From Rhinopomastus cyanomelas (Eukaryota; Chordata; Aves; Bucerotiformes; Rhinopomastidae): a DNA stretch of 64,000 nt. The stretch is from NCBI GenBank assembly GCA_013400115.1, contig VXBP01001155.1:806001-870000 (forward strand), in the 5' to 3' direction. A program made the position numbers and the translations under genes. The notes under the pieces are model-generated. The model searched no databases. It was not told where the DNA came from and saw only the letters and a list, made by a program, of their open reading frames with translations. Of this stretch, positions 37,833 through 48,999 are shown one piece after another; position 1 is the first letter of the stretch; every line of letters begins with the position of its first letter.

Positions 37833-39093
37833 GGGAGAAATATATTGCAGTCTAAAATGTGAATTCCCCTCTGACATTGGAGCTCCGAGTTTTTGGACCC
37901 CACTCTGTAGTGATCACTCTGCAGAGATTCAATACATCTACTCCAGTACAGCACAGCTCCCTCACACCACTGTCCCAGCTCTCTTTTCTGTCAGTACCAT
38001 AGCACGGCAACAATCAGAGTCCCACAACATTTTCTTTACACCATGGACAGAAATCTGAAGAGATAGTTCATTTTCCCCCATGGGCAGATAGACTCAGTCC
38101 CCAGTGAATTCTACATAGGAGGAACTCATGAGTCAGAGATGGCCAGAATGCCAGTGGCAAGAAGACATAGAAAGCTGTAAGTTTAGAGGGAGAACAAGGA
38201 AGAAGTTGCAGCAAGATGGACAGAACAGGCTTCCTGGGCTGCATCATCCAGTATCTCTTGTAAAAGAATTGATTAATAACAGCTACAACTGTACTGAAGA
38301 AAATAAAACCCTATTTTATCTATATGTATTTGTTTTAAAAGAACAGGCTATGCAGAGCCCAGTCAATAGTGGCATTTCTGGAACTCATTTGGAATGGACA
38401 ATGTTTGGCCTATTGTGTTAAATTCCTAAGGGTTTGCCTATTTTTGTATCAGATTACAGCTTTATTAGGTACAACTGTTTTTACATTGCATTTTTGTGAT
38501 TAATGATACTAAAAGGATTTTGGCATTTCAAATGTTGGACACAAACTTAATGGGCAAAATCTTCTGTAAACCTCTTCTAAGCTTTTGGCAAACTGTCCTT
38601 GGGAGCAAATATTAACTCCAGATAGTGTTTATTAGCTTTTATAAAATAATCACTGTAGTAGTGGCATGTAATTGCTGGAGGTAAGAGAACACCCAGGCCA
38701 AGAATTAATTAAGTTTAAGGTCCTTAATAGAAACGAGTCAGGAACAATTTATTTCTTGCTCAATTTGTATTTAAAATAATATCATTTTCTTCTGATTTTA
38801 AGTCATATTCCAAGAGTGATTTCATATACAGCATTCCCCGAATAAACTGTTCTTATCTAGAGACGGGTTTGAACAGCAAAGTCCAGGACCCACTTTATAC
38901 TCTGACAAAGTACACAGGCATTTGTACTTTAAGTTTCAATTTGCACATTAAGAGGGCTAGGGCAAGCAAAGTATTCAGATCTTAACCCAGATCCACTGCC
39001 TTTTTCACCCTTTTAACTGACCAAACTCTGAAGGTTTCTGCAAATAGGTTTTTATTTGTGAATCTCCTGTCAGTATTAGACAAATACTGTTCA
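37833..39093. other. Non-coding spacer between opposing CR1s
   Basis: Unique-looking AT-rich DNA separating a minus-strand CR1 from a plus-strand one. A 97-codon plus frame (38128-38421) has no recognisable motif. Confidence 0.45.
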
Positions 39094-39534
39094 GCCAAAC
39101 TGAGGTAGTGTGGTCTAGATCAGGTAGTGAGATGGATCGTGAACTGGCTGCAGGATAGAAGCCAGAGAGTAGAGGTCAATGGGGCACAGTCTGGTTGGAG
39201 GCCTGTATCTAGTGGATTGCCCCAGGGGTCGATACTGGAACCAGTACTATTCGATCTGCCATTCAATCTATTCATTAGTGACTTGGATGAGGGATTGGGG
39301 TGCACTGTCAGCAAGTTTGCTGATGACACAAAGCTGGATGGTATTGCTGACACACCTGCAGACTGTGCTGCCATTCAGCAAGACCTGGACTGGCTGGAGA
39401 GCTGGGTGGGGAGAAATTTAATTAAGTATAACAAGGGTAAGTGTAGAGTCTGGCATCTGGGCAAGAACAGCCCCAGCTACCAGTATAGGCTGACTCTCCT
39501 CTTGGAGACCAGTGTAGGAGAAAGGAACCTGGGG
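39094..39534 (+). mobile_element. CR1, RT palm part (left half of a split element)
   Basis: Plus-strand CR1 from CAAACTGAGGTAGTGTGG through VRWIVNWLQDRSQRVEVNGA, the palm and the catalytic FADDT codons at 39316-39330, to KYNKGKCRVWHLGKNSPSYQ (39127-39567 frame). It stops at GAACCTGGGG (39525-39534). The next expected bases, GTCCT.GTGGACAGCAGGATGAAC, are found at 40249, after a 711-bp insert. Confidence 0.94.
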
Positions 39535-40245
39535 AATCTAAATAAAACCATTAACTGTAAGCTTTGAAATGTCTTTTTTTTTTTTTAATTGTAAGATTTG
39601 TCTTTAGATTTTTCTGTTCAAAGTTATTTCAATGTTGTTATTTTCTTAACCCTAGTCTTCCAGTGTATGCTGTGAAAGCACTGTACTGTACGGAAGAACA
39701 CTGTAAAATACATAACTTCAGAGATGTTATTCATTACATCATGAAAAGCAGTGCTCCCCACTTCTCCAAACTGGAGCTCACTTAGAACATCTGCCATTTT
39801 GATGTCTCATGGGGGTCCCCAGTACCAGGAGTGTCAGAATCTTCTCTTTATCTAAAGCACTTCTGCTATCTGTTGTGGAAGAGCTGGTATTAAAGCTAAA
39901 TAAATTAAAACCCGTCCAGCTCAATGCAGACCCATGCAGAGGTTTCTCAATAAAGATCTCCAGGGCTTCAAGGGGATAGAAAGCCAGAAATCCTATACTG
40001 ACACTGTCCAAAGCTAACACGGGCCACAGCCTAGCTCATTTGTATGGGCTGTATATCTGACTATTGCCCAGCAAGATACACCTCACTGGATAAAATACAG
40101 TGTTAATGTTGATAATACTTTATATCAGATGGCAAATTTGGAGGACTAAATGTGGGCACATAACTGATATTCAAAACCACATTCAAGAATCTACCATTTA
40201 TGTAGGGAAAGGAAAACAGTGGAACAATTTCCAGGAGCTATTCTT
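39535..40245. other. Unidentified 711-bp insertion inside a CR1
   Basis: Sequence with no CR1 similarity lying exactly between two contiguous parts of one CR1. It has a 13-bp T run at 39574-39586 and AATAAA-like strings, but no clear terminal inverted repeats, no TG...CA LTR ends, and at most a GGG overlap or weak CTGGGG/CTTGGG match at the borders. Frames of 73 (+) and 80 (-) codons show no motif. It could be a short non-autonomous element, an old solo LTR, or filler from repair. Confidence 0.7.
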
Positions 40246-40897
40246 GGGTCCTGGCGGACAGCAGGATGAACATGAGCCAGCAATGGGTCCTTGTGGACAA
40301 GAAGGCCAGTGGCGTTCTGGGGTGGATCAGAAGAGTTAGTGAATTGGTTCTTCTCCCCCTCTACTCTGCACTGGTGAGACCACATCTGGAATATTTTGTC
40401 CAGTTCTGGGTCCTTCTGTTCCAGAAAAACACAGAACTGCTGGAAAGAGTCCAGTGCAGAAGCCACAAAGATGATGGAGTGGAGCATCTCCCTTATGAGG
40501 AGAGGCTGAGGGAACTGGGTCTCGTTAGCTTGGAGAAAAGGAGACTGAAGGGTGACCTCATTGTTGTTTATAAATATGTGAAAAGTGGGTGTCAGGAGGA
40601 TGGAGCCAGGCTTTTTACAGTGTCATTCAATGATAGGAAAGGGGCAATGGGTGTGAGCTGGAACATAGGAGGTTCCACATCAATATCAGAAAAAACTTCT
40701 CCATGGTGAGGGTGACAGAGCACTGGAACAGGTTGCCCAGGGATATTGTGGAGTTTCCTTCTTTGGAGACATTGAAAACCCTCCTGAATATGTTCCTTTG
40801 CGACTTGGTCTAGGTGATCCTGCTGTGTTGGGGGGATTGGACTAGATGATCTTTCGAGGTCCCTTCCTATCCCTAAAGTTCTGTGATTCTCGAAAAT
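40246..40897 (+). mobile_element. CR1, 3' half of the split element
   Basis: Resumes at GGGTCCTGGCGGACAGC and encodes MNMSQQWVLVDKKASGVLGWI, then LVRPHLEYFVQFWVLLF and LPYEERLRELGLVSLEKRRL (40266-40709). The C-terminus, 3' UTR and a short octamer tail (TGTGATTCTCG) follow. It shares rare variants with the inverted copy at 42088-42930 (GGTCTCGTTAGCTTGG, GCAGAAGCCACAAAGATG, CCTTGTGGACAAGAAG), so the two are sister copies. Confidence 0.95.
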
Positions 40898-42087
40898 ATG
40901 TATCTGTCTTTTTACATCAATTGAAAATCCTAATATAAATCTCAGTGCAGTTTCCACCTGTTGATTCAGAATCTGTTGGTTCACATTTACAATTCAGTTT
41001 CCCCTAGTCAGAAAAACTGTGGAGTTACAAAACCAAGTTGACTTTTATGATGGAAAAGAAATCCCAGCTGAGACGAGATTAATTCAGTTTCGGTTGGGCA
41101 TTCCAGTGCAAACAATTTTTTTTTATATAGACCTATAGCTAAAATGACAAAATGGAGCAAAATTCTCGAGCTAAGTGGCATTTAAAAAACTTCAAAATAA
41201 CTCGGTTGTTTTCAGTGTTCTGCATTGTTTCTCTGAAGAAACAAAAGGGGATGCCTTACTCCTCTTCACAAATTGGCTAACCATAATGGCAGCTTAAGTA
41301 AAGAATTTTCCTTAATCTCCACAGATAAATGAAAAACACAGAAAAGAAAAAGGCCTTTTCCTCTGAAGCTGGCTAACAGTGCAAGCTGGCCACTTCAGAC
41401 ACCAGGACCACAGTAAATGGCAGCAAGTGACAGAGTAAAAAGTTCATAGTCATACTAAATTATGAATATGGTGAGAAAAAATGCCATAGATTCGTATTGC
41501 TACGCAATTTTGTGTTACTCTTCCAGAAACAATCTCAGTGCACAGTTGACTAAAGGTAAAATTCCTAGAAAACCCATTTAATGTCGTGTTTGACAAGACA
41601 TGGTATATCATTCATGAATAAAAAAGAGGCAACAAATGCATAGGAGACAATGATAACATGAGGCGTTAACTGAAAGAGGTATTCATCAAAATTACAGGTT
41701 TCATACATTTCTGGCCACCTATTGCAGTGAGTTGTGGCAAAAAATCTTTTAGAATGAAAGTATGCGCTTCAGAAGCAAACATGGCTTTACGGCTGGAACA
41801 AGCTGCACGGGAGAAGAAACAGAGATGTAACCCACAAATACACACAGGGTAAGAAAAAGTCTATTTCATGTATAAAGACATAGTCCATGGGCCTTCTTTT
41901 GATCTGGGATCAACCCTAAGACCATTTTTGGGGTAGCTTGGAAAAGAGCTGCTCTTGCTGACAGGTACCTCTGCGTACTCACCACTGGCAGTAAATAATG
42001 CAAATTAAAAAAAACCCTAACTTGATTTACAGGCCCTAAGGGATCCGGTCTGGACTTACTGAGGCACAAAAAATGTACCGGTATGAT
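40898..42087. other. Non-coding spacer between inverted sister CR1s
   Basis: About 1.2 kb of unique-looking AT-rich sequence. No element recognised. Confidence 0.5.
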
Positions 42088-42930
42088 GTCACAGAATCAC
42101 AGAATTACAGAACATTAGGGATTCGAAGGGACCTTGAAAGATCATCTAATCCAATCCCCCTGACACAGCAGGATCACCTAGGTCAAGTCACACAGGAACA
42201 TATCCAGGCAGGTTTTAAATGTCTCCAGAGAAGGAGATGCTACAACCTCCCTGGGCAACCTTCCAGTGCTCTGTCACCCTCACGGGGAAGAAGTTCCTTC
42301 TTATACTGATGTGGAACCTCCTATGTTCCAGCTTACACCCATTGCCCCTCGTCCTATCACTAGCTGACATTGAGAAGATCCTGGCTCCATCCTCCTGACA
42401 CACACTTTTCACATATTTATAAACAAAAATGAGGTCATGCCTCAGTCTCCTTTTCTCCAAGCTAACGAGACCCAGTTCCCTCAGCCTCTCCTAAGGGAGA
42501 TACTCCACTCCATCATCTTTGTGGCTTCTGCGCTGGACTCTTTCCAGCAGTTCTGTGTCCTTCTGGAATGTAGGGGCCCACAACTGGACACAATATTCCA
42601 GATGTGGTCTCACCAGTGCAGAGTAGAGGGGGAGAAGAACCTCTCTTGATCTGCTAACCACCCCCATTCTGATCCACCCAAAGATCACTTCTTGTCCACA
42701 AGGACCCATTGCTGGCTCATGTTCATCCTGTTGTCCACTAGGACCCCCAGGTCCCTGTGTCCTACACTGCTCTCTAACCCATCCTATACTGGTACGTGAG
42801 GTTGTTCTTGCCCCAGATGCAAGACACTGCTTTTTCCTTTGTTATAGTTCATTACATTTCTCCCTGCCCCAGCTCTACAGCATGTCCAGGTCCCACTGAA
42901 CGGCAGCACATTCTGCTGGGGTGTCGGCCA
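42088..42930 (-). mobile_element. CR1, end of RT to tail
   Basis: Majority-type CR1 in minus orientation with octamer tail at 42088-42113. The C-terminal ORF2 frame (42215-42460: EKRRLRHDLIFVYKYVKS, then DRTRGNGCKLEHRRFHIS) and the preceding part (42491-42709: SREVLLPLYSALVRPHLEYC) are in different frames. About 26 bp is missing near 42676-42690 (AAGATCACTTCTTGTCC instead of the usual GGATG..TTGGCC segment). Truncated at GGTGTCGGCCA, before the FADDT box. Sister of 40246-40897. Confidence 0.95.
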
Positions 42931-43078
42931 GAGAATCACACCAAGCAGGCTTGCACGCCTAGGTGTGCACACACACAAGCACGTCAAAGGCACACTTCTG
43001 CAGTGTGCCAATTCATTTTTACTAATTGAGCAGCAACTGTACAAAAAGTAGTTCTGTATTGCCCTTGAAGTGACCCTG

Positions 43079-43180
43079 TCATAGAATCATAGAATCGTTT
43101 CATTTGGAGTGACCCTAAAGGCCATGTAGTTCCAGCCTCCCTGCCATGGTCGGGGGTATCTCTTACTAGACCGGACATGC
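43079..43180 (-). mobile_element. Older-subfamily CR1 3' tail
   Basis: Octamers at 43079-43098, then CATTTGGAGTGACCCTAAAG, TTCCAGCCTCCCTGCCATGG and CTTACTAGACCGG. This is the same older ending as 23085-23530. Only ~100 bp remain. Confidence 0.87.
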
Positions 43181-45483
43181 ACGTTTCAGATGCACAGTGA
43201 AGCACAGGATGAAAGTAGCTGTATTTTTATGATCACTCATTCAGAAGTTTATTGTCATCTCAGTGGGACACTTAACTCCCACAAACAAACACTCTCTACA
43301 AAATCTCTTTCTAAATGTTTATCTAAATGGCATTGAACACCTTACTGATGATTAAGAATCAAAGTTCTTCACACAAAAGGTTCATAATCTAAGTGAAAAA
43401 CGCAGTCTTCAGATAGGTTATGTTAAGTAAGAAGTAAAGCAGTAGGCATAAAAAATTCTGTAGATAGTTATTCATGTTTGACACCTTTTAGAAAAGGTGA
43501 AATGAAAAGGAGATAGATACCCTGCCTATTTTGGAAGCTTCCTTTTTTTGTCACTTATGTTCTTTTCGGGTCTATTTTAATCCACTTTTTGTGGAGGCTT
43601 CAGTGACTGAACAGAAACCAGGCAGTCTCTTTCTGGTTCATGTATATTAGCTCACTACTGTTAGGTTTGTTTCTCCAAAACACCAGGGTGCTGGGATTTT
43701 CTAAAGGTTTACACAGAAATTAAGAGGAGAGGGATATTATACCTTCAACTCAAATTTATTTCTTTTAATTCCTTTTATAGGCACTTGGGGCCTAAATAAC
43801 TCAAGAGTAATTACTGAAAAGTAGCCTATTGTGTGACTTGCACCCCTTTGTGAGCAACTATTGCCTTAACTCCAGATGCAGAGCATTTCGTAACATGACT
43901 ACACTCCACGCTCCCTTTGTGGAGCACACAGACAAGCAGTGGATCAATCTTTCCCTTGCATGCCAGAGTAGCTAACCATATGTGTACAGTTACTCATGTA
44001 TATACAGGCTAGCAATCAATTACAGCTACCAGCAGTTAGTAGAAATAAGGAGATGGACGTAACACCTCACAACTGTCGCTCTAAATACTAGTGCCCCCAA
44101 AGCCTATCGCTAACATAGAATAAAGTTGCTTCTGATAACACAATGTAGTCCTTAGATTTTCACTAATAAGTACCAACCTCTGGAAATACAGTCTTGAGTA
44201 ACAATAGTAATGACAAGTAAGAAATTTTAAGCATTCATTCAAGTTTCTGCCTCTCTGTCCAAATTGTTTCCACTCACAATGTGCCCTGAAAACTTTCATA
44301 CACATGTTTGTTTGAAAAGAGTTTACTTTGTGTTGCGCAAAGAGGGCATCTCACACAAAAACCCCCGTCAGCTGCACAACATGCAGTCATGTTGTTATTA
44401 CAGGTCTCCAGGGCCCGTGTGAAATACAAATGAATGTGCAAGTGTTATCACGATGAAAGGGCAGAAATGAGGAAAACTTGGAACCAGCTAGACACATTTC
44501 ACTAAGCTAGATAGCTATATCTTTTCTCTTCTCATTTTTCCTCTCCATTGCAAGCATCTGGGAAAAAAATGAATAAGGTGTGTGGGGAGAGGAGTCACAT
44601 CTGAAATGTTTTTCCTTTGCTTCAATAAGATGGAAATATGTGGAAAATTTCAGCTGAGGTTTTTTTTCCTCCTCAGTCCAAAGAAAAAGGGCTGTAATTC
44701 TTTCTCATATGTTTTCTACATATGCATTAAGAAAATGCAATTCTGAATCTGCAACACATTGTGTGATGCAGACGGACACACACATCAATTGTAATGCAGT
44801 TTCAGAATTCTATTTTCTTGATTAATACGGTCAAATATACACAAAATGCATCAATATTAGAACAACCTATCACTCAAAAAACAGCAAACCACAGAACTAA
44901 ATTGTTCATGAATCCTTAGTTCATCCCCTTTGGAAGGATACACCGTGAGGCAGTAGAAGATGGTATGACTGCACGGCCTCCTACTTTTGCACTGGATCTG
45001 ACTCATTCTTCCAGACTTCTTCACTTAATACGTGATGGCAAGAAGCCATACACTGAGTATAGGATTATTAATTTCCTTCTGGGCATTATGTCCAGCATGT
45101 CACCACAGTAACTAAATTATTTCCAAACACGAGTGAATATATCTGCCTGACATCTCCAGGATATCAGCTGATGTTACTATTAATAATAATTTACACGTTA
45201 GGAATAAATGAGAGATTAAAGCTAACATTTTCTCCTTAGAAGAATTTGACAGATGATGATCCTTGTTTGAGACACCTAGAACCAGATGTCTCAGAATAAT
45301 TGATGCTTTAAAGATCTTCATGTATTCAAACACAACAACAATTAATTTTAATTGTATTTGTTGGGATAGCAGCCAGCATTCCTGTAAATCTGTTACAGCA
45401 TCCTGCATTAAGCTCCCTGTAAATAAGGAAGACACAGTGGCCAAGAGTACAACTGTAGGTTTAAATATTTTGTGACTTTTCAC
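43181..45483. other. Non-coding, no recognised element
   Basis: Unique-looking AT-rich DNA. A 123-codon minus frame at 45112-45483 abuts the next CR1 and has no recognisable motif. Confidence 0.5.
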
Positions 45484-46262
45484 AAAATCATAGAATCACA
45501 GAATTACTAAGGTAGGAAGAAGCTTCCAAGATCATCAAGTCCAACTGTCGGCTGAACACTACTATGCCTGCTAAACCGTGCTTCCAAGTGTCCAACACCT
45601 CCCTGGACAGCCTGTTCCAATACCTAACAACACTTGGTGAAGAAATCTCTCCTAGTGTCCAATCTAAACCTCCCCTGGTGCAACTTAAAGACATTTTGTC
45701 CTCAGTTTGTTCCTTCTTCCCTCATGAAAGTGCTATCACTAGTGACTTGGGAGACCAACCCCCACCTACCTACAACCTCCTTTCAAGTATTTGTAAAGAG
45801 TAATAAGGTCTTGTTTCAACTTCCTTTTCTCCAGATTAAACAATCCCAGTTTCATCAGCTGCTCCTCATAAGCTCCTTCAGTAGCTTCATTGCCCTTCTT
45901 TGGACACACTCCCACACCTCAATGTCCTTCTTGTATTGAGGTGCCCAAAACCGAACAAAATATTCAAGGAGACCTCACTAGTTCCAAGGACAGGAGAAGG
46001 ATCACATCTCTGGTTGTTATGGCCACACTATTTCTAATGCAGGCCAAAATGCTCTTGGCCTTCTTGGCCACCTGGGTTGACCCATGTTCAGCCAGCCATC
46101 AATCAGCACCACTATGCCCATTTCCACCAAGCAATTCTCCAGCCATTCATCCCCAAGCCTGTAGCATTGCATGGGGTTGTTGTGACCAAACTGTAGGGCA
46201 CAGCACTTGACCTTATTCAAGCTCATACAGTTGATCTCAGCCCATCAATCCAGCCTGTCCAT
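45484..46262 (-). mobile_element. Older CR1, 3' part (host of the nested stack)
   Basis: Minus-strand CR1 with octamer tail at 45484-45506 and a recognisable but diverged C-terminus (LDWTLGEISSPSVVRYWNRLSREV in 45488-45694) and post-RT part (MSLNKVKCCALQFGHNNPMQCYRL in 46017-46226). Its sequence runs to CCAGCCTGTCCAT at 46262, is cut by another CR1, and resumes at 47955-47961 with the related CCTCTGCAG..CTTTTCTACC segment. More diverged than the element inside it, as expected of a host. Confidence 0.92.
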
Positions 46263-47954
46263 AGAATCATAGAATCATAGAATCATCATGGCTGGAAAGG
46301 ACCTCCAGGGTCATCGAGTCCAACCTTTTCTCCTAGTGTCTAACCACTAGACCATATCACTCCCTAAGCTCCGCATCTACTCGTTCCTTAAACACCTCCA
46401 GGGATGGTGACATCACCACCTCCCTGGGCAATCTATTCCAGTATCTAATCACCCTCTCAGTAAAGAATTTCCTTCTAACATCCAGTCTAAACCTCCCCTG
46501 AAGCAACTTAAGGCCATTTCCCCTCTTCCTATCATCACTAATTGGAGAGAAAAGCCCAACACCAGCCTCGCCACAACCTCCCTTAAGGTAGTTGTAGAGG
46601 GCAATAAGGTCCCCTCTCAGTCTTCTCTTCTCCAGACTAAACAACCCCAGCTCCCTCAGCCTCTCCTCATAAGGCATGCCCTCCAGCCCCTTCACCAACT
46701 TGGTTGCCCTTCTTTGGACTCGTTCCAGCACCTCAATGTCCTTCCTGTACTGTGGTGACCAAAACTGGACACAGTACTTGAGGTGCGGTCTCACAAGTAC
46801 TGAGTATAGGGGCACAATCACCTTCCTGCTCCTACTGGTCACGCAGTTTCTGATACAGGCCAGGATGCCATTGGTCTTTTTGGCCACCTGGGCACACTGC
46901 TGGCTCATGTTCAGCCAGCTGTCAATCAACACCCCCAGGTCCTTCTCCACCAGGCAGCTCTCCAGCCTCTCTTCTCTAAGCCTGTAGCATTGCTGGGGGT
47001 TGTTGTGACCAAAGTGCATGGCCCGGCACTTGGCCTTGTTAAACNTCATCCTTCCTGTTCTTCTTGTAGATGGGTGTCACATTGGCAAGTCTCCAGTCAT
47101 CTGGGACCTCCCCCGTTGACCAGGATTGCTGATATATGATGGAGAGAGGCTTGGCAAGTTCCTCCGCCAGCTCCCTCAGCACTCTTGGGTGGATCTCATC
47201 TGGTCCCATAGACTTGTGAGTATCCAGTTTGTTTAGAAAGTCATTAGTTACCACTTCCTGGATTATGAGGGGGTCAATCTGGTCTCCATCCCTATCTTCC
47301 AGTACAGGAACTGAGTGCCATGAGGATGACCAGATTGGCTATTAAAGACTGAGGCAAAGAAAGCATTAAGTACCTCAAACTTATCCCCATCCTCTGTAAC
47401 AATGTTCCCTTTTGCATCCAGTAAGGGATGGAGACTCTCCCTGGATCTTTTTTTGTTGTTAATGTATTTGTAAAAACTCTTTTTACTGTCTCTTGCAGCG
47501 GTGGCCAGGCTGAGTTCTGGCTGAGCTTTTGCCTCCTTAATGTTCTTTCTACATGACCTAACCAAATCCCTATTCTCCTCTTGAGTAGCCAACCCCTTTT
47601 CCCAAAGATGGTAGGCTCTCTTCTTTCTCCTGAGCTCCAGCAGAAGCTCCTTGTTCAGCCAGGCCAGTCGTTTATCCCGCCGGTTTGTGTTATGACACAT
47701 GGGGACAGTCTGCTCCTGAGCCTTCACGAGTTAATTTTTGAAAAAAGTCCAGCCTTCCTGGACCCCTTTTCCCTCTAGGATTGTACTCCAAGGGACTTTA
47801 TTGACCAGTGTTCTAAACAGGTTGAAGTCTGCCCTTCGGAATTCCATAGTAATGTTCTTACTGCCTCCCCTCCTTGCTTGGCCCAGAATTGAGAATTCTA
47901 TCATTTCATGGTCACTGAGTCCAAGACAGCCTCCGACCACCACATCACCCACCA
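46263..47954 (-). mobile_element. Young nested CR1, 1.7 kb, with EN end, linker, RT fingers, missing palm, and 3' end
   Basis: Best-preserved CR1 of the window. From the 5' side (right): the C-terminal endonuclease with its SDH motif (codons at 47916-47908, LSDHEMIEFSI), an in-frame stop at 47733-47731, a basic linker (47263-47727: ELLLELRRKKRAYHLWEKG), a frameshift near 47255-47280, and RT fingers (MGPDEIHPRVLRELAEEL, PDDWRLANVTPIYKK; 47039-47254). At 47045 there is an N, and the sequence jumps straight to the post-palm part: a 230-codon frame to 46357 with LVRPHLKYCVQFWSPQYRKD and ending SLEVFKERVDAELRE. The palm with FADDT is absent. The tail has three octamers (46261-46286). GTCCAT at 46257-46262 and 47955-47960 is a 6-bp target-site duplication. 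Confidence 0.95.
47045..47045. other. Single ambiguous base (N)
   Basis: The only non-ACGT character in the window. It falls exactly at the border where several hundred bp of the nested CR1 (RT palm) are missing, so it probably marks a closed assembly gap or collapsed repeat and not simply one uncertain base. Confidence 0.9.
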
Positions 47955-48077
47955 GTCCATGTTCCTCTGCAGAACTTTTCTACCATCCAAAAGACTGACA
48001 CACTCATCCAGTTTGGTGTCATCTGCAAACTCACTGAGGCTGCACTCAATCCCCTCATCCAGATCACTGACAAATAT
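47955..48077 (-). mobile_element. Older CR1, RT palm piece with FADDT
   Basis: Middle part of the host CR1: CTTTTCTACCATCCAAAAG, then CAGTTTGGTGTCATCTGC and CTGCACTCAATCCCCTCATC. The FADDT codons read on the minus strand at 48029-48015. Flanked by the nested CR1s 46263-47954 and 48078-48197. Confidence 0.92.
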
Positions 48078-48197
48078 CATAGAATCATAGAATCATAGAA
48101 TCATTACGGATTGGAAGGGACCTCAAAAGATCATCTAGTCCAATCCCCCGACACAGCAGGATCACCTAGACCACGGCACACAGGAACAGATCCAGAC
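48078..48197 (-). mobile_element. Short majority-type CR1 3' end, second insertion into the same host
   Basis: Three octamers (48078-48101), then GATTGGAAGGGACCTC, TAGTCCAATCCCCCGACAC and CACCTAGACCACGGCAC, to about 48197. It is only ~120 bp long. The host CR1 continues directly at TGGCCCCAATTACTG (48198). No clear target-site duplication was found. Confidence 0.93.
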
Positions 48198-48810
48198 TGG
48201 CCCCAATTACTGTGCCCTGGGAAACATCACCAGCTGCCAACTGGATTTAACTCCATTCAACACAACTCTCAGCCAGACAGCCTGTTTTTTACCCAGCAAA
48301 AAATCCACCTGTCTAAGCCATGAGCCGTCAGCGTCTCTAGGAGAATGCTGTCAGAGACTGTGTCATGTGTCTTCCTGAAATCGAGGTACATGATATCCAC
48401 AGCCTCCCCCTCACCACTAGTTGGTCATCTGGTCATAGAAGGAGATCGGGTTGGTCAAGCAAGCCCTGCCCTTCATGAACCCATGCTGGCTGGTCCCCTG
48501 GCTGTGTGACTGTGCTCACAATTAACTGCTCCATAACTTTCCTTGGTACTGAGGACAGGCTGACACACCTATAGCTGTTTGGATCATCCTTCCTCCCCTT
48601 CATGTTTATGGGCATCATATTAGCAGCCTCCAGTCACTTGGCACCTCCACTGTTAGCCAGGAGCACTGATAAATGATGAAGAGTAGTTTGACAAGCTTCT
48701 CCACCAGCTCCCTCAGCACTCTCAGATAAATCCCATCTAGCCCCATAGACTTGTGAGTGTCCAGGTGACTTAGCTGGTCATTAACCACTTCCTCTTGGGT
48801 TATACTCAGC
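48198..48810 (-). mobile_element. Older CR1, RT fingers/palm (5' part of the host)
   Basis: Continues the host element: CCAACTGGATTTAACTCC, GTTTTTTACCCAGC, the motif A region (CTGAAATCGAGGTACATGAT) and CCCATGCTGGCTGG. The fingers are in the frame at 48433-48618 (GRKDDPNSYRCVSLSSVP.KVMEQ). It ends after CAGCTCCCTCAGCACTC and CCATAGACTTGTGAGTG, at about TTATACTCAG (48810). Stops and indels are numerous. Confidence 0.93.
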
Positions 48811-48876
48811 CTTCCTGGACTACTTTGTCCTTACCTTTTGATTGTTTTTATAATTGTCCAATAAACCTCATCATTT

Positions 48877-48999
48877 CACAGAATCATAGAATGGTGAAGG
48901 TTGAAAAGGTCCTCAGAGATCATCTACTCACCCAGCTTATACTGGTACCTGGGGTTGTTCTTGCCCAGATGCAAGACTCTACACTTACCCTTGTTATAC
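48877..48999 (-). mobile_element. Chimeric CR1 scrap: older tail joined to mid-ORF2
   Basis: The first 50 bp are an older-type tail (CATAGAATGGTGAAGG, TCCTCAGAGATCATCTAC). At about 48927 the sequence switches without a gap to CCCAGCTTATACTGGTACC, TGTTCTTGCCCAGATGC and CTACACTTACCCTTG. That is the post-palm ORF2 segment, normally about 700 bp from the tail. Either a large internal deletion or a join between two CR1s. Confidence 0.85.
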
